64,000 nt of DNA from JBBECJ01 sp963763325 (GTDB lineage: Bacteria; Chloroflexota; Chloroflexia; Thermomicrobiales; CFX8), in NCBI GenBank assembly GCA_963763325.1, contig CAVXOL010000025.1, positions 305,373-369,372 of the forward strand, in the 5' to 3' direction. The notes beneath the pieces are model-generated. The model saw only the letters and a program-made list of their open reading frames with translations, did no database searches and was not told the DNA's origin. The number at the start of each line of letters is the position of its first letter. The stretch's first letter is position 1. The position numbers and the translations under genes are program-made. Of the stretch, positions 1 through 9,590 are shown piece after piece.

Positions 1-32
1 GAGCAGGAACCGGCGAGTCATCCCCTGAGTCA

Positions 33-899
33 CTACGGCTCTACATCCCTCAACCGTGGGATGACTTCCGCCGCGACCCGCTCCATTACGTTGAATTGGT
101 CGCGGCGCGGCTGGTCGATAATGAACTCGTTGACGCCAGCCTCGCGGTATTCGCCGATCACCTGCTCGAAGGCGTCGACCGAGTCGAACGGGTCGGCTGA
201 CATGACAGACGCCCAACCGTAGAGCGAGCGGATAATGCTGTCCGGGTCACGGCCGAGGGCGGCGCAGTGCTCGTCGAGAATCTGGTTACGCTCGCGCATC
301 TCCTCGGCTGAGCCACTGGCGTTCCAGCGTTCGGCATACTCGGCGGCGATCCGCAGCATCCGCGTCTTCTTGGCCCCGATCGTCAGCGGCGGTCGCGGCT
401 TCTGGAGCGGCAATGGCCGCATCGGTGCCTCGTTGACGGTGTAGTACGTCCCACTGAAGCTGGTGTACTCGTTGCGAAGCAGGCTGTCGAGGATCTCAAC
501 CGCCTCGCGGAACTGCGAAACCCGCTGGCCGTCCGGAAGATACTCCAGCCCGAACTTCTCGTGCTCCGGCACGTACCAGCCTGCTCCGATCCCGACTTCG
601 AGCCGTCCATTTGAGATGTGGTCGATCGTCATGGACTCCTTGGCCAGGATCGACGGATGCCGGAAGGTATTGCTCCAGACCAGAATGCCGATCCGCACCC
701 GCTCTGTCGCCGTCGCCAGCGCAGCCAGCAGCGTCGATCCCTCGAAGTACGGCCCATCGGGGCGGCTCGGCTGCATCAGGTGGTCACAGAGCCAGATGCT
801 GTCGAACCCCAGCCCCTCCAGATACTTCCAACGCTCGACCGTCTCGGGCCAGTCCATGTTCTGGTCGGTACAGATCCCAAATCGAAGCGGCTGCGGCAT
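33..899 (-). CDS. Luciferase-like (LLM class) flavin/F420-dependent oxidoreductase
   Basis: This protein of about 288 residues belongs to the bacterial luciferase-like TIM-barrel family, whose members use FMNH2 or F420. Family hallmarks are the N-terminal LRFGI strand, WLCDHLMQP early on, GRLEVGIGAGW in the middle and PLTIGAKKTRMLRIAAEYA towards the C-terminus. The ATG at 899 is chosen because AGGAGG lies 6 bases upstream and the homologous barrel begins right there; an in-frame upstream extension to 977 has no such signal. It is transcribed away from the aromatic-acid operon that starts at 1473, next to a RidA gene on the same strand. Whether F420 or FMN is used, and the substrate, cannot be read from the sequence. 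Confidence 0.88.
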   Translation of the reverse strand: MPQPLRFGICTDQNMDWPETVERWKYLEGLGFDSIWLCDHLMQPSRPDGPYFEGSTLLAALATATERVRIGILVWSNTFRHPSILAKESMTIDHISNGRLEVGIGAGWYVPEHEKFGLEYLPDGQRVSQFREAVEILDSLLRNEYTSFSGTYYTVNEAPMRPLPLQKPRPPLTIGAKKTRMLRIAAEYAERWNASGSAEEMRERNQILDEHCAALGRDPDSIIRSLYGWASVMSADPFDSVDAFEQVIGEYREAGVNEFIIDQPRRDQFNVMERVAAEVIPRLRDVEP

Positions 900-982
900 C
901 GTCGGCCTCCTCATCGGTGTGCTGAGTGCTGCGTCCAGAGTGCTGTGTAGTGTCACCGCTTGCCACAACTCGCGCAACAGGT

Positions 983-1393
983 TTACGAAATCAGATTTTC
1001 AGGATACGGAACCACAGCCGTCGCTTCGATCTCGACCTTTGCGCGGTCTTCCAGCAGGCCTGCAACCTGCACCAGCGTCATCGTCGGGTAGTGGGCACCG
1101 ATTGCGTCTCGATAGGCCGAACCAACCTCGCGCAGACTGGCCAGGTATTCGGCCTTGTCGGTGATGTACCAGGTCATTCGCGTGATATGCCGGGGTTCCG
1201 CGCCCGCTTCGGCCAGGACAGCCACGATGTTCGCCAACGCCTGTCGCACCTGCCCCGCGAAGTCGTCGGTCTCGAACTCGGACTGCCCATTCCAGCCGAT
1301 CTGGCCAGCGACAAAGATCAGCCGTCCCTCAGCCTCGATCCCGTTCGAATACCCACGCGGTGGCTTCCACCCCGGCGGTTGCAGAACACGCAT
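983..1393 (-). CDS. RidA/YjgF-family protein (copy 1)
   Basis: A 136-residue RidA-like protein. Family members hydrolyse reactive enamines and imines, or serve as catalytic modules in degradation pathways. The order GYSNGIEAEGRLIFVAGQIG, then the helix with ALANIVAVLAEAGA, then VEIEATAVVP at the end is the usual RidA layout, and the length is typical. GGAGG sits 4 bases before the ATG. The gene lies 83 bases upstream of the luciferase-like gene on the same strand and is divergent from the SDR at 1473, so one intergenic region of about 80 bases probably carries promoters for both directions. A second RidA is encoded at 8011. Confidence 0.88.
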   Translation of the reverse strand: MRVLQPPGWKPPRGYSNGIEAEGRLIFVAGQIGWNGQSEFETDDFAGQVRQALANIVAVLAEAGAEPRHITRMTWYITDKAEYLASLREVGSAYRDAIGAHYPTMTLVQVAGLLEDRAKVEIEATAVVPYPENLIS

Positions 1394-1472
1394 ACGACCT
1401 CCACAATCTCTGAGTGCGCCAATGGCGTGTCCAGGGTCTCATCACCGCGTCACGCATGACGGAGGACATCAT

Positions 1473-2261
1473 ATGACGTTCACCCCCGAACCGCTCTCCG
1501 GGCAGCACGCCGTTATCACCGGTGGCGGGCGCGGGATCGGCGCGGCGATCTCCACCGAACTGGCGCGGCTTGGCGCGAATCTAACACTGATGGGGCGCAC
1601 GGCGGAGACCCTGGCCGCACAGCGCGACACTCTGCTCCTCGAATACGAGCGCGAGATTGCGACGATCGTCGTTGATGTCACCGACAGATCGGCAGTCGAG
1701 CAGGCATTCGCGGCAGCACATGCTGCACTCGGAGCACCGAGCATCCTCGTCAACAACGCCGGGGCCGCTGAGAGCCGCCCGTTCCGCCGCACGACGCCCG
1801 AGCAATGGGGCCAGATGCTGGATGTCAACCTGACTGGCCCGGCCCTCTGCACCAGCCAGGTGCTCGACGGAATGCTCGAAGCGAGCTACGGGCGCATCGT
1901 CAACATCGCCAGCACGGCTGGCCTGAAGGGCTACGCGTACGTCGTGGCCTACACAGCCGCCAAGCACGGCCTGATTGGACTGACGCGCTCGCTCGCCCTG
2001 GAGCTGGCGACCAGCGGCGTGACCGTCAACGCCGTCTGCCCTGGCTTCACTGACACGGACCTGACGGCCGCATCGATCGACACGATTGTCTCGCGCACCG
2101 GTCGCAGCCCCGACGACGCACGCGCCGAACTGACTCGCTTCAACCCGCAGAACCGCCTCATCGAACCCTGGGAGGTGGCCCGCACCGTCGCGTGGCTTGC
2201 CCTTCCCGAATCCTCCGCCATCACCGGCCAGGCGATTGTCGTCGCTGGCGGAGAAGTGTGA
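1473..2261 (+). CDS. Short-chain dehydrogenase/reductase
   Basis: A 262-residue classical SDR, an NAD(P)-dependent oxidoreductase of the 3-hydroxyacyl-CoA or 3-oxoacyl reductase type. It shows the Rossmann motif TGGGRGIG near residue 20, NNAG near residue 95, an IAST serine segment, the catalytic Y-x3-K in AYTAAKHG, and NAVCPGFTDT after it. The ATG at 1473 has GGAGG 7 bases upstream; a longer in-frame extension upstream runs over the divergent promoter region and is rejected. It is the first plus-strand gene of the aromatic-acid locus, 82 bases before the CoA ligase, so a beta-oxidation-like hydroxyacyl-CoA dehydrogenase step is a reasonable inference. Confidence 0.9.
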   Translation: MTFTPEPLSGQHAVITGGGRGIGAAISTELARLGANLTLMGRTAETLAAQRDTLLLEYEREIATIVVDVTDRSAVEQAFAAAHAALGAPSILVNNAGAAESRPFRRTTPEQWGQMLDVNLTGPALCTSQVLDGMLEASYGRIVNIASTAGLKGYAYVVAYTAAKHGLIGLTRSLALELATSGVTVNAVCPGFTDTDLTAASIDTIVSRTGRSPDDARAELTRFNPQNRLIEPWEVARTVAWLALPESSAITGQAIVVAGGEV

Positions 2262-2343
2262 GGCGAGGTGGCACCTGTCACCTCGACGCGTGCTATAAAC
2301 GCTGCAACACTTCCACCCACTGCGCGAGAAGGGGGCACGTCGA

Positions 2344-4011
2344 ATGCCGTCCACGTCCAGGACAACCAGAAGCGCACATGTCGATACGTTCGCCCGTGAC
2401 CACCTGCCCCCGGTCGAGGACTGGCCGTCCTTCGACGTCGCCTTTCCGGATGGCAGCAAGCTGACCTATCCGGAGACACTCAACGCCGCCATCGAGTTGC
2501 TGGACCGTAACGTCGAGCAGGGCAACGGAGACCGCCCGGCTGTCTGCCTGCGCGGCGAGTCTCCGATCTCGTACCGGACGTTACTGGAGCAGGCTAACCG
2601 TATCGCGCATGTTCTGGTCGACGATCTCGGCGTCGTACCCGGCAATCGCGTCCTTCTTCACGGGCCAAACAATCCCGGCATGGTCGCCTGCTGGTTTGCG
2701 ATCCTGAAGGTGGGCGGTATCGTCGTGACGACGATGCCACTCCTGCGCGCCCGGGAACTGCGCTACACGGTCGAGAAGTCCCGTGTCTCAGTCGCCCTCT
2801 GCGACGCGCGGTTCGATGACCCGCTGCGCGAGGCAACCCAGGCCGCGATGGCCGGCGACCCGAGCCTGCATATCCACGTCGCCTGCTTCAATACGCTGGA
2901 CGATGACCAGTCACTCGAAGCACTGGCAGCGACGAAGCCGCCGAGTTTCAACAACGTCCAGACCGCAAGCGACGACCTGGCGATGATCGCGTTTACGTCC
3001 GGGACGACCGGCAGGGCCAAGGGGACGATGCACTTCCATCGCGACATCCTCGCGATCTGCGACACCTTCTCACGACACATCCTTCAACCTGTCGCGGACG
3101 ACGTCTTCTGCGGCACACCCCCGCTGGCGTTCACCTTCGCGCTCGGCGGTCTGCTGCTGTTTCCGTTCCGGGTTGGCGCATCGACCGTCCTGATCGAGCA
3201 ACCCAGTCCACAAGCGCTGCTGGAGACAATCCAGCACGACCGCGCGACGATCATGTTCACCGCGCCAACCATGTACCGGACCCTGACGTCAATGGTGAAG
3301 GACTGGGACATCTCCAGCCTGCGCAAGTGCGTCTCGGCGGGCGAAGCGTTGCCGGCGGCGACCTCGAACGGCTGGCACGACGCGACTGGAATCCGCATCA
3401 TCGACGGCATCGGCGCGACCGAGATGCTACACATCTTCATCAGCGCGTCTGGCGATGACATCCGTCCCGGCTCGACCGGCAGGCCCGTTCCCGGATATCA
3501 GGCTCAGATCGTTGACGACGATGGCAACGCGGTCGCACCGGGAACTGTTGGACGACTGGCCGTCCGTGGCGTCACCGGCTGTCGCTACCTCGCCGATCCG
3601 GAGCGCCAACAGCACTACGTTCAGAACGGCTGGAACATCACCGGCGACGCCTACCTGATGGATAACGACGGCTACTTCTGGTACCAGGCGCGTACCGACG
3701 ACATGATCATCTCCTCCGGCTACAACATCGCCGGCCCGGAGGTCGAGAACGTCCTGCTGGAGCACCCGCTCGTTCAGGAGTGCGCCGTCGTTGGGACTCC
3801 CGACCCACAGCGCACCAACATCGTCACCGCTATCATCGTCCTCAAAGATCCTGCCGCCGCGTCAGCCCGCCTCGTCGAAGAGCTTCAGGACTTCGTCAAG
3901 GCCCAGATCGCGCCGTACAAGTACCCGCGCAAGATCGAGTTCGTCGAGGTGCTTCCACGGACGGAGACGGGCAAGTTGCAGCGGTTCAAACTCCGAGACG
4001 AGCGGACGTGA
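2344..4011 (+). CDS. Aryl-CoA ligase (2-aminobenzoate/benzoate-CoA ligase type)
   Basis: A 555-residue adenylate-forming (ANL superfamily) enzyme that activates a carboxylic acid to its CoA thioester using ATP. The P-loop-like motif TSGTTGRAKGTMHFHRD, the DGIGATEMLHIF segment, the hinge region YFWYQARTDDMIISSGYNI and the C-terminal PRTETGKLQR lysine motif are all present. FHRD after the glycine-rich loop and the GATEMLHIF segment resemble 2-aminobenzoate- and benzoate-CoA ligases. It is followed with a TGATG overlap by a luciferase-like gene and then by a monooxygenase/reductase known to act on 2-aminobenzoyl-CoA or salicylyl-CoA, which makes anthranilate or salicylate the likely substrate. 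The exact substrate is inferred from context. Confidence 0.88.
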   Translation: MPSTSRTTRSAHVDTFARDHLPPVEDWPSFDVAFPDGSKLTYPETLNAAIELLDRNVEQGNGDRPAVCLRGESPISYRTLLEQANRIAHVLVDDLGVVPGNRVLLHGPNNPGMVACWFAILKVGGIVVTTMPLLRARELRYTVEKSRVSVALCDARFDDPLREATQAAMAGDPSLHIHVACFNTLDDDQSLEALAATKPPSFNNVQTASDDLAMIAFTSGTTGRAKGTMHFHRDILAICDTFSRHILQPVADDVFCGTPPLAFTFALGGLLLFPFRVGASTVLIEQPSPQALLETIQHDRATIMFTAPTMYRTLTSMVKDWDISSLRKCVSAGEALPAATSNGWHDATGIRIIDGIGATEMLHIFISASGDDIRPGSTGRPVPGYQAQIVDDDGNAVAPGTVGRLAVRGVTGCRYLADPERQQHYVQNGWNITGDAYLMDNDGYFWYQARTDDMIISSGYNIAGPEVENVLLEHPLVQECAVVGTPDPQRTNIVTAIIVLKDPAAASARLVEELQDFVKAQIAPYKYPRKIEFVEVLPRTETGKLQRFKLRDERT

Positions 4012-4862
4012 TGGAACTCGGCATCGGGCTTCCCAACACGATCAAGGGCACACGTGGGATCGATGTCCTTGAGTGGGCACGCTATGCAGACGTCGGCCCA
4101 TTCGCGAGCGTCGGCGTCTTCGACCGGCTGGTCTACGACAGCCTCGACCCGATGATGACGCTGGCGGCGGTGGCTGGGGCCACCCAGCGGGTACGGCTGG
4201 TGACGTCAGTCGTGATCGGTCCGTTGCGGAATCCAGTCGTGCTCGCCAAGGAGGCAGCCACGCTTGATGTCCTCTCTGACGGGCGCTTGACGCTCGGCCT
4301 GGCGCTTGGAGCTCGGCGCGACGATTACGAGGCGGCTGGAGTTGACTACGCCGAGCGAGGAAAGCGACTCGACGAGCAATTGCGCATCCTGCGTGACACC
4401 TGGGAGGATGGCCGGATCGGCCCGGCGCCCGTCCAGCCGGGTGGGCCGGAACTGATCGTCGGTGGGCTGGACGACGCTGCGTTCGCACGAGCGTCTCGCT
4501 ACGCCGACGGATTCATCCACAATGGCGGCCCGCCTCGGATCTTCGCCCGTTCGGTCGACAAGGCACGCGCTGCCTGGCTGGATGCCGGTCGCCCCGGTCA
4601 GCCGAAGATCTGGGGGATGGCCTACTTCGCGCTCGGTGACGGCGAAGCCGATGCCGGCCGCGACTACCTGCTCGACTACTACGCCTTCACCGGCCCGTTC
4701 GCCGAACGGATCGCCGCCGGCCTGCTGACGACCCCACAGGCGGTCATCCAGTACATCCGTGGTTACGCCGAAGCCGGCTGCGACCACCTGATCCTCTTCC
4801 CGACCAGCGCCGATATCGCTCAACTGGAGCGATTGGCCGACGTGGTGGGATCCAGCCGGTGA
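4011..4862 (+). CDS. Luciferase-like (LLM class) oxidoreductase, second copy
   Basis: A 283-residue member of the flavin/F420-dependent luciferase-like family. It begins MELGIGLPN and carries LSDGRLTLGLALGARRDDYEAAG, the usual substrate-loop region, then PELIVGGLDDAAFARASRYADGF. The ATG overlaps the stop of the CoA ligase (TGATG) and its own stop overlaps the GTG of the next gene by 4 bases, so translation is coupled across all three. It is only distantly similar to the copy at 33-899. Its role in the pathway is unknown; supply of reduced flavin or an accessory oxidation is possible. Confidence 0.85.
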   Translation: MELGIGLPNTIKGTRGIDVLEWARYADVGPFASVGVFDRLVYDSLDPMMTLAAVAGATQRVRLVTSVVIGPLRNPVVLAKEAATLDVLSDGRLTLGLALGARRDDYEAAGVDYAERGKRLDEQLRILRDTWEDGRIGPAPVQPGGPELIVGGLDDAAFARASRYADGFIHNGGPPRIFARSVDKARAAWLDAGRPGQPKIWGMAYFALGDGEADAGRDYLLDYYAFTGPFAERIAAGLLTTPQAVIQYIRGYAEAGCDHLILFPTSADIAQLERLADVVGSSR

Positions 4863-7016
4863 GAATCCAGATCCTCGGCGGCGGCCCTGCCGGGCTGTAT
4901 GCCGCGCTGCTGTTGAAGAAGTCCCACCCTGACTGGCAGATCGAGCTGACCGAGCGCAACCCGCGCGACGCGACCTACGGCTGGGGCGTCGTCTTCTCCG
5001 ACCGGACACTCTCCGGTCTGCACGAGGCAGATATTCGTACCTCGATCCCAGATCACCGACAGCTTCGTCCTCTGGGAAGCGATCGACGTCCACTTCCGCG
5101 ACCAACTCGTGCGCTGCGATGGTCACGCGTTCGCCGGCATCGGGCGTAAGCGGCTGCTCAACATCCTGCAATCGCGCTGCGAGGAGCTTGGCGTCACACT
5201 GCGCTTCGAGACGGAGGTCGCCGACCCGGAGCAACTGCGGGCTGACTGCGACCTGCTCATCGCCGCCGACGGCGTGAACTCGCGCACGCGAGCAATACAC
5301 GCCGGCACCTTCCAGCCGATCGACGAGCGAGGGCAAGGCGCGCTTCGTCTGGTACGGCACTGACAAGCCACTCGATGCCTTCACATTCATCCTGCGAGAC
5401 ACCGAGTACGGACTTTTCACCGTCCACGCCTACCCGTTCGACGCGACGACCAGCACGTTCATCGTCGAATGTCACGAGGAGACGTGGCGCAATGCCGGTC
5501 TCGACCAGATGGACGAGGCCGCGAGTATGGCCTTCTGCGAGACGCTGTTCGCCGATCATCTCGGGAACCACCGGCTACTCTCCAATCGCTCGCTCTGGCT
5601 CTCATTCACGACGCTCAAATGTCGTCGCTGGGTCCACGAGAACGTCGTCCTGCTCGGCGACGCGGCCCACACCGCCCACTTCTCGATCGGCTCCGGCACG
5701 AAGCTGGCGCTGGAGGACTCGATCGCGCTGGCGCAGGCCTTCGAGCAGCACGACGACCTGACGGCAGCGCTCCGCACATATCGAGCAGGCGCGACGCCCG
5801 CGCGTCGAAGCCACCCAGCGCGCCGCCGCCGAGAGCCAGCGCTACTTCGAGAACGTCCGCCGCTACCGTGGCTACGAGCCGCTGCAGTTTGCGTTCCATC
5901 TGCTGACACGCTCCGGAAGGATCACCTGGGACAACCTGCGCGGCCGTGACCCGTACTTCGTTGCCGATGTCGAACGCTGGTATCAGGCATCAGCACGGCG
6001 GACAGAGAGCGACGGCCCCTTACTCATCACGCCACCGCCGATGTTCACGCCGCTCACGCTCCGTGACCTCACGGTTCCGAATCGCGTCGTCATGTCGCCA
6101 GTGCCAGCGTTCATGGCCACGGACGGCCTAGCCGAATGAAGATCATTCGACCGAGTTGACAACGTTAGCGATTGGCGGCGCAGGTCTCGTCCTGGCGGGC
6201 TCAGTCGCCGTTTCAGCACTGGGCCGGGTCACGCCGGGCGACACCGGCATCTACACCGACGGACAGGCGTCTGCCTGGCAGGAGATCGTCTCAACGCTCC
6301 ACGCACGATCAGACGCGAAGGTCGGGATCACGCTTGCACACGCCGGCCGGCGCGGCGCGACCAGACCGCGTGACGGCGGCCTCGACCGTCCGCTCCGCGA
6401 AGGCAGCTGGCCATTGATCGCTCCGTCCGCAATCCCGTATGGCCCCGGCAATCAGGCGCCCGCCGCAATGACCTGCGACGACATCAGTCGAGTACAGGAC
6501 GAGTACACGTCCGCCACAATTCGTGCAGCCGACGCTGGCTTTGAGCTCATCCAGATCGACATGGCCCACGGCGGACTGCTGGCCAGCTTTCTCTCGCCGC
6601 TCACCAACCAGCGTGACGACGAATACGGCGGCGACCTCTCCCACCGGCTGCGCTTCCCGCTCCAGGTCCTCGAAGCGGTCCAAACCGCCTGGCCCGCCGA
6701 TCGCCCGATCCTTGTTGCGATTCCGGCTACCGACTGGCAACGTGGCGGACTCCGCCTCAACGATGGCATTGAGATCGTCCGCGCCCTGAAGCAGCATGGT
6801 TGCGACCTCGTTACCGTTCACGCCGGCCAGACTACGCCGGAAGCCCAGCAGCGCTACGACTTCGAGACACTCGCCAGCTATGCCGACATCATCCGCAACG
6901 AAGCTGGCCTCCCGACCATGTCTACCGCCTACATGACCACCAGCAACCAGGCCAATACCCTCCTCGCCGGCGGACGCTGCGATCTGGTGCTGTATTCACC
7001 GCGGGTCGGAACATGA
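4859..7016 (+). CDS. Bifunctional 2-aminobenzoyl-CoA/salicylyl-CoA monooxygenase-reductase, four frameshifts
   Basis: The fragments reassemble into one protein of about 718 residues. The N-terminal half is a salicylate-hydroxylase-like FAD monooxygenase: ILGGGPAGLYAALLL, the FAD-binding loop, LIAADGVNS, and LLGDAAHTAHFSIGSG. The C-terminal half, from PMFTPLTLRDLTVPNRVVMSP, is an Old-Yellow-Enzyme-type reductase with ITLAHAGRRG and DEYGGDLSHRLRFPL. This fusion is characteristic of 2-aminobenzoyl-CoA monooxygenase/reductase and of salicylyl-CoA 5-hydroxylase homologues. Reading switches by +1 at about 5047 (CCC run), 5331 (GGG run), 5780 and 6137. The C-terminus ends about 40-60 residues earlier than usual for the fusion. 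The GTG start overlaps the upstream stop (GTGA). Either sequencing errors or a decayed gene; neighbouring context favours a functional pathway gene. Confidence 0.8.
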
Positions 7017-7077
7017 AATCCATGTGCAACGACGACTCAGTCCGGTTGGCGACGGAAATAGAACGGGAACAGTCTCC

Positions 7078-7869
7078 ATGCAGTATGACTTCGGCTACAC
7101 GGTTCAAGATGGCATCGCAACCATCACATTCAACCGCCCAGACGTCCTCAACGCACTGACGCTCGACATCTATGCACAGGTTCGCGACCTGCTGGAGGAC
7201 CTGCGCTACGACGAGAGCGTCAAGGTGCTCGTCATCACCGGCGAGGGGCGGGGCTTCTGCTCCGGTGGCGACGTGCACGAGATCATCGGCGCGTTACTGG
7301 AGCGGGATATGCGCGCTCATCTGGAGTTCACGCGCATGACCGGAGCGTTGATTGGCAACATGCGGCTGCTCGATAAGCCGATCATCGCCGCTGTCAACGG
7401 GACGGCAGCCGGGGCAGGCGCCGTCATCTCACTCGCGGCCGATCTCTGTTTGGCGTCAGAACGGGCCAAGTTCGCGTTCCTCTTCACGAAGGTCGGACTC
7501 ACCGGCGCCGACATGGGGTCGGCCTACCTGCTGCCGCGTGTCGTCGGCCAACGGCGAGCACTGGAGCTGTTGATGTTCGGCGACGTCATCGACGCCGAGA
7601 CCGCCGGACAGTACGGCATCGCCAATCGCATCCTGCCCCACGACGAACTGCTTCCGACTGCGTACGAGTGGGCGCGACGACTGGCCGACGGACCGACGCT
7701 GGCGCTCTCGATGACGAAGCGGATGGTCAACAACGAGTGGAATATGGACATGGCCTCGGCGCTCGAGGCCGAGGCACAGGCCCAGGCACTACTGATGATG
7801 GGCGAGGATCACCGCATCTTCTACGACGCCTTCCGCGAGAAGGCACAGCCAAAGTTCTCCGGGCGTTGA
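7078..7869 (+). CDS. Enoyl-CoA hydratase/isomerase family protein
   Basis: A 263-residue crotonase-fold enzyme acting on acyl-CoA thioesters. The first oxyanion-hole segment is GRGFCSGGDVHEI, and the second is PIIAAVNGTAAGAGAVI followed by ADLCLASERAKFAF. The length and the C-terminal helices (MTKRMVNNEWNMDM) are normal. The ATG at 7078 lies 61 bases after the broken reductase end; no better start is seen. In the locus it could hydrate a ring-derived enoyl-CoA or open a ring; paralogues with these functions occur in CoA-dependent aromatic degradation. Which reaction is catalysed cannot be decided from sequence alone. Confidence 0.87.
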   Translation: MQYDFGYTVQDGIATITFNRPDVLNALTLDIYAQVRDLLEDLRYDESVKVLVITGEGRGFCSGGDVHEIIGALLERDMRAHLEFTRMTGALIGNMRLLDKPIIAAVNGTAAGAGAVISLAADLCLASERAKFAFLFTKVGLTGADMGSAYLLPRVVGQRRALELLMFGDVIDAETAGQYGIANRILPHDELLPTAYEWARRLADGPTLALSMTKRMVNNEWNMDMASALEAEAQAQALLMMGEDHRIFYDAFREKAQPKFSGR

Positions 7870-8010
7870 GACCGTTTGATGCCAGCGTGGTCTTGCTCCG
7901 GGCAGAACGCATGTAACGATCCAGTTCTGCCAGTTGACAGACAGCGGTTGCCAACATACCGTATCGATGTCCGGACAACCTGAGCACCCGACTCGGGAGA
8001 GGAGATCGCT

Positions 8011-8406
8011 GTGGAACGGCGGAACGTGAACCCGTGGACCTGGCAGGATCAGTTCGGCTTTTCGCAGGCCGTCGAGATCACCGGCCAACAGCGCATTCTG
8101 ATTTGCGCCGGACAGACGCCGAGCGACGCCGATGGTCAGACGCTCCACGCCGGCGACATGCGCGGTCAGGTCGCGGCGGCGCTCGACAACCTGGAGACAG
8201 TGCTCGGCCACGCCGGATACTCGCTTTCCGATGTCGTCCGCCTGAATTACTACACGACCGACATCGAGGCATTCTTCGGAGCAAGCGATATTCTCGGCGA
8301 GCGCCTTGGTGCGGCCGGAATCCAGCCAGCTAGCACATTGCTTGGCGTGACACGGCTCGCGTTTCCCGACCTTTTGGTCGAAATCGAAGCCACCGCGGCG
8401 AAGTAG
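8011..8406 (+). CDS. RidA/YjgF-family protein (copy 2)
   Basis: A 131-residue RidA-like protein starting at GTG 8011, with a GGAGAGGAG ribosome site upstream. It has ILICAGQTP, the AALDNLETVLGHAGY helix, VVRLNYYTTD and LLVEIEATA, in the order expected for the family. It follows the enoyl-CoA hydratase by 141 bases on the same strand. The product of 2-aminobenzoyl-CoA monooxygenase/reductase is an enamine (2-amino-5-oxocyclohex-1-enecarboxyl-CoA), so an imine/enamine deaminase next to it would make chemical sense. That link is inference. It is not a close copy of the RidA at 983. Confidence 0.87.
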   Translation: MERRNVNPWTWQDQFGFSQAVEITGQQRILICAGQTPSDADGQTLHAGDMRGQVAAALDNLETVLGHAGYSLSDVVRLNYYTTDIEAFFGASDILGERLGAAGIQPASTLLGVTRLAFPDLLVEIEATAAK

Positions 8407-8412
8407 TCAGCG

Positions 8413-8937
8413 ATGGAGGACGATCCGCACAATCAGGTTTCTGTCGTTGACTACGATTCGAGTTGGGTCACGACCTATGAGCAGCAGCGGGACGCGATCG
8501 TCGCTGCATTGAACGTCGTCGGCCCCCAGGTGTCGGTTGTCGAGCACGTCGGCAGTACTGCCGTGCCGGGGCTGGCCGCTAAACCGATCATCGACATCAT
8601 GGTCTGCTACGAGCAACTACCGGCGCTCGACACGATCTCGCCGGCACTGGCGATGATCGGCTATACGCACGTCCCCAAGCCAGAATTCACCGAGAGCTAC
8701 TTCTTCCGTCACGGCGACACCTTCGAAGGATCCATTCACCTCCACATTACCACCCTCGCCAGCCAGTTCGGCCAGCAAATGCTTCGCTTCCGCGATGCCC
8801 TGCGCGGCTCGCCAAGCCTGGCTGCCGACTACGCCGTCTTCAAGCGCCAGTTAGCTGAGCAGTTCCCGCACGACCGTCCGTCCTACACTGCGGCAAAGGG
8901 TCCGTTCGTGTCCCGCGCCACCGCCCCGGCCAAGTGA
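8413..8937 (+). CDS. GrpB (UPF0157) family protein
   Basis: A 174-residue protein of the GrpB/UPF0157 family, which has a nucleotidyltransferase-like fold and no firmly known function. The signature EHVGSTAVPGLAAKPIIDIMV is clear, followed by FFRHGDTFEGSIHLHI and a helical C-terminus with LAADYAVFKRQLA. It begins only 6 bases after the RidA stop, so it is probably co-transcribed with it. GrpB proteins are commonly found alone near metabolic genes, so this position says little about function. Confidence 0.88.
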   Translation: MEDDPHNQVSVVDYDSSWVTTYEQQRDAIVAALNVVGPQVSVVEHVGSTAVPGLAAKPIIDIMVCYEQLPALDTISPALAMIGYTHVPKPEFTESYFFRHGDTFEGSIHLHITTLASQFGQQMLRFRDALRGSPSLAADYAVFKRQLAEQFPHDRPSYTAAKGPFVSRATAPAK

Positions 8938-9010
8938 TACCTCCGCAACGGCAAGGAGATTGCGGTTTGATCTGCTCGCAGGCGCAGACGCGGCTGGAAT
9001 CGGGTGGTGT

Positions 9011-9475
9011 ATGGCACGCCAGGACTATGCTGAGCAGTACCGGGACGTGGACTTTCGCGCCCGTCCCGATCTCTATCGAATCGGCAAGGGCGAACAGGGC
9101 GTCCTGATCGCCGAGCCATACAAGAGCGAAATCCTCCCGCATTGGCGATTCCGAACTCCAGATGTCGCCCATGCGTCCGCTGAAGCAATCTACGCCATGT
9201 TTGAGCGCTATCTGGAGGCCGGCGACTTCGCTGGAGCCGACATGGCTCGCAAATTCCTCCAGATGGGCTGGACGCGCGCCCGCCGCTACGCCAACCATGC
9301 CGGCGGAAGAAAGTATGATCCCGACACCGGCGCGGAACTGCCACGGACCAGCGATCCGGTCAAAGCCGAGTCCGCCGCCATCTTCTACGAACGGTACGTC
9401 CAGGCTCGCGAGCACCCCGGCTACCTCGCGCTCAGGCTCGAACACCAGAAGCACCACGAGACTCCCACCAGCTAG
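9011..9475 (+). CDS. DUF4385-family protein
   Basis: A 154-residue protein recognised as DUF4385, a widespread bacterial family of unknown function. Typical segments are DFRARPDLYRIGKGEQGVL, EPYKSEILPHWRFRTPD, and DMARKFLQMGWTRARRYANH followed by GGRKYD. The ATG at 9011 is preferred because the conserved region begins with YRDVDFRARPDLY shortly after it and GGTGG lies just upstream; a TTG at 8960 would add 17 residues with no family similarity. No signal peptide or membrane segment is present. It sits between the GrpB gene and the acyl-CoA dehydrogenase on the same strand. Confidence 0.82.
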   Translation: MARQDYAEQYRDVDFRARPDLYRIGKGEQGVLIAEPYKSEILPHWRFRTPDVAHASAEAIYAMFERYLEAGDFAGADMARKFLQMGWTRARRYANHAGGRKYDPDTGAELPRTSDPVKAESAAIFYERYVQAREHPGYLALRLEHQKHHETPTS

Positions 9476-9590
9476 CGGATACCAGCCACCCCAGCCGACC
9501 CAGCGACCGACGTCGGACACGTCCGCGCTGCGAACCGATCGCCACTACAATGGCCGGCAGACTCGATCATCCTTCACGAGGGAGACGTAG

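Noticed and set aside
4206..5420. Minus-strand open frame of 404 codons opposite the luciferase-like gene and monooxygenase
   Set aside because: It is antisense to well-conserved genes in GC-rich DNA and has no family motif or ribosome site.
4859..7016. Programmed ribosomal frameshifting in the monooxygenase gene
   Set aside because: Four separate +1 shifts without slippery-site or stimulator pattern, and the same kind of break in many unrelated genes, argue for indels.
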